Source: Conexibacter sp.
Lineage (GTDB): Bacteria > Actinomycetota > Thermoleophilia > Solirubrobacterales > Solirubrobacteraceae
NCBI GenBank assembly: GCA_025964295.1
Contig: JAOPZD010000427.1
Span: 1 to 8,035, forward strand
DNA: 8,035 nucleotides
Reading direction: 5' to 3'
Positions 7,909-8,035 of this stretch are shown piece after piece; positions within the stretch are counted from its first letter, which is position 1; each line of letters begins with the position of its first letter. The notes under the pieces were generated by a model that saw only the letters and a program-made list of their open reading frames with translations, made no database searches and was not told the DNA's origin. A program made the translations under genes and the position numbers.

Positions 7909-8035
7909 ATGATCGCGCCTGACCTCCTCCTCTCCACCTCGTTCGCCTACGTCGACGCCGACGTGCCCGAGGACATGACGCTCGCGGAGTGGCGGCGCTC
8001 GCGCGTCGGCGCCCAGCGGCCGGGGCCGGCGCCGG
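7909..8035 (+). CDS. Unrecognised protein, N-terminal part only
   Basis: An open frame of 42 codons runs from the ATG at 7909 to the window edge without a stop. It begins MIAPDLLLSTSFAYVDADVP and continues with EDMTLAEWRRSR, then a Gly/Pro/Arg-rich stretch. I do not recognise the family; VPEDMTLAEWRRSR resembles short leaders I associate with uncharacterised actinobacterial proteins, but this is only an impression. No signal peptide or membrane segment is evident in the visible part. Support for a real gene comes from GGAGGG 8 bases upstream, third-position GC preference, and a leader stem-loop just before it. It is divergent from the glutaminase gene, 225 bases away. Confidence 0.55.
   Translation, partial: MIAPDLLLSTSFAYVDADVPEDMTLAEWRRSRVGAQRPGPAP

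Noticed and set aside
7589..7912. Plus-strand open frame opposite the glutaminase start and through the intergenic region
   Set aside because: It overlaps the glutaminase N-terminus and both regulatory elements, has no family pattern, and ends at the start of the gene at 7909.

Overview
The window is a very GC-rich stretch of a bacterial chromosome. Family content, GTG starts, TGATG-type gene overlaps and apparently leaderless promoters suggest a high-GC actinobacterium, perhaps of the Solirubrobacterales/Thermoleophilia. That placement is an inference from style, not a database match. I see no mobile elements, rRNA, tRNA or CRISPR, and no gene-free stretch longer than 300 bases.

Layout. (1) At the left edge a short minus-strand glyoxalase-like (VOC) reading frame ends in a stop at 4..2; it looks like only the first half of the usual protein. 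(2) Divergent from it is a complete PaiB-type FMN-binding regulator (278-895, +). (3) Next is an SLC13/DASS-type permease with an internal TrkA-C domain (974-2545, +). (4) Then comes a tight three-gene operon (2621-6710, +): an M20 dipeptidase-like metallopeptidase, an AbgT-family transporter, and a predicted lipoprotein that joins a mono-haem cytochrome c domain to a YpfJ-type neutral zinc metallopeptidase domain. (5) Convergent with it, and overlapping its last 14 bases, is a serine-type glutaminase (6697-7683, -). (6) Divergent from the glutaminase, after a 225-base intergenic region with a strong stem-loop, a new plus-strand gene begins (7909 to the window edge).

Two regulatory patterns stand out. 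All five lead genes (VOC, PaiB, permease, M20 peptidase, glutaminase) have a GANNCT/CANNCT hexamer 7 or 8 bases before the start codon. This fits an actinobacterial -10 element driving a leaderless mRNA. Three of the five (permease, M20 operon, glutaminase) also carry the same symmetrical 23-bp element, half-sites GMMTCACCC and GGRTGAKKC around 5 bases. In each case it lies exactly 33 bases before the start codon and 20 bases before the -10, so it covers -56 to -34.

These three transcription units encode a dicarboxylate-type permease, an amidase/peptidase with an AbgT transporter, and a glutaminase. Together they could form a small regulon for uptake and breakdown of glutamate-containing or acyl-amino-acid compounds. 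The element could instead be a general promoter feature of this lineage. The most unusual protein is the cytochrome c-metallopeptidase fusion.
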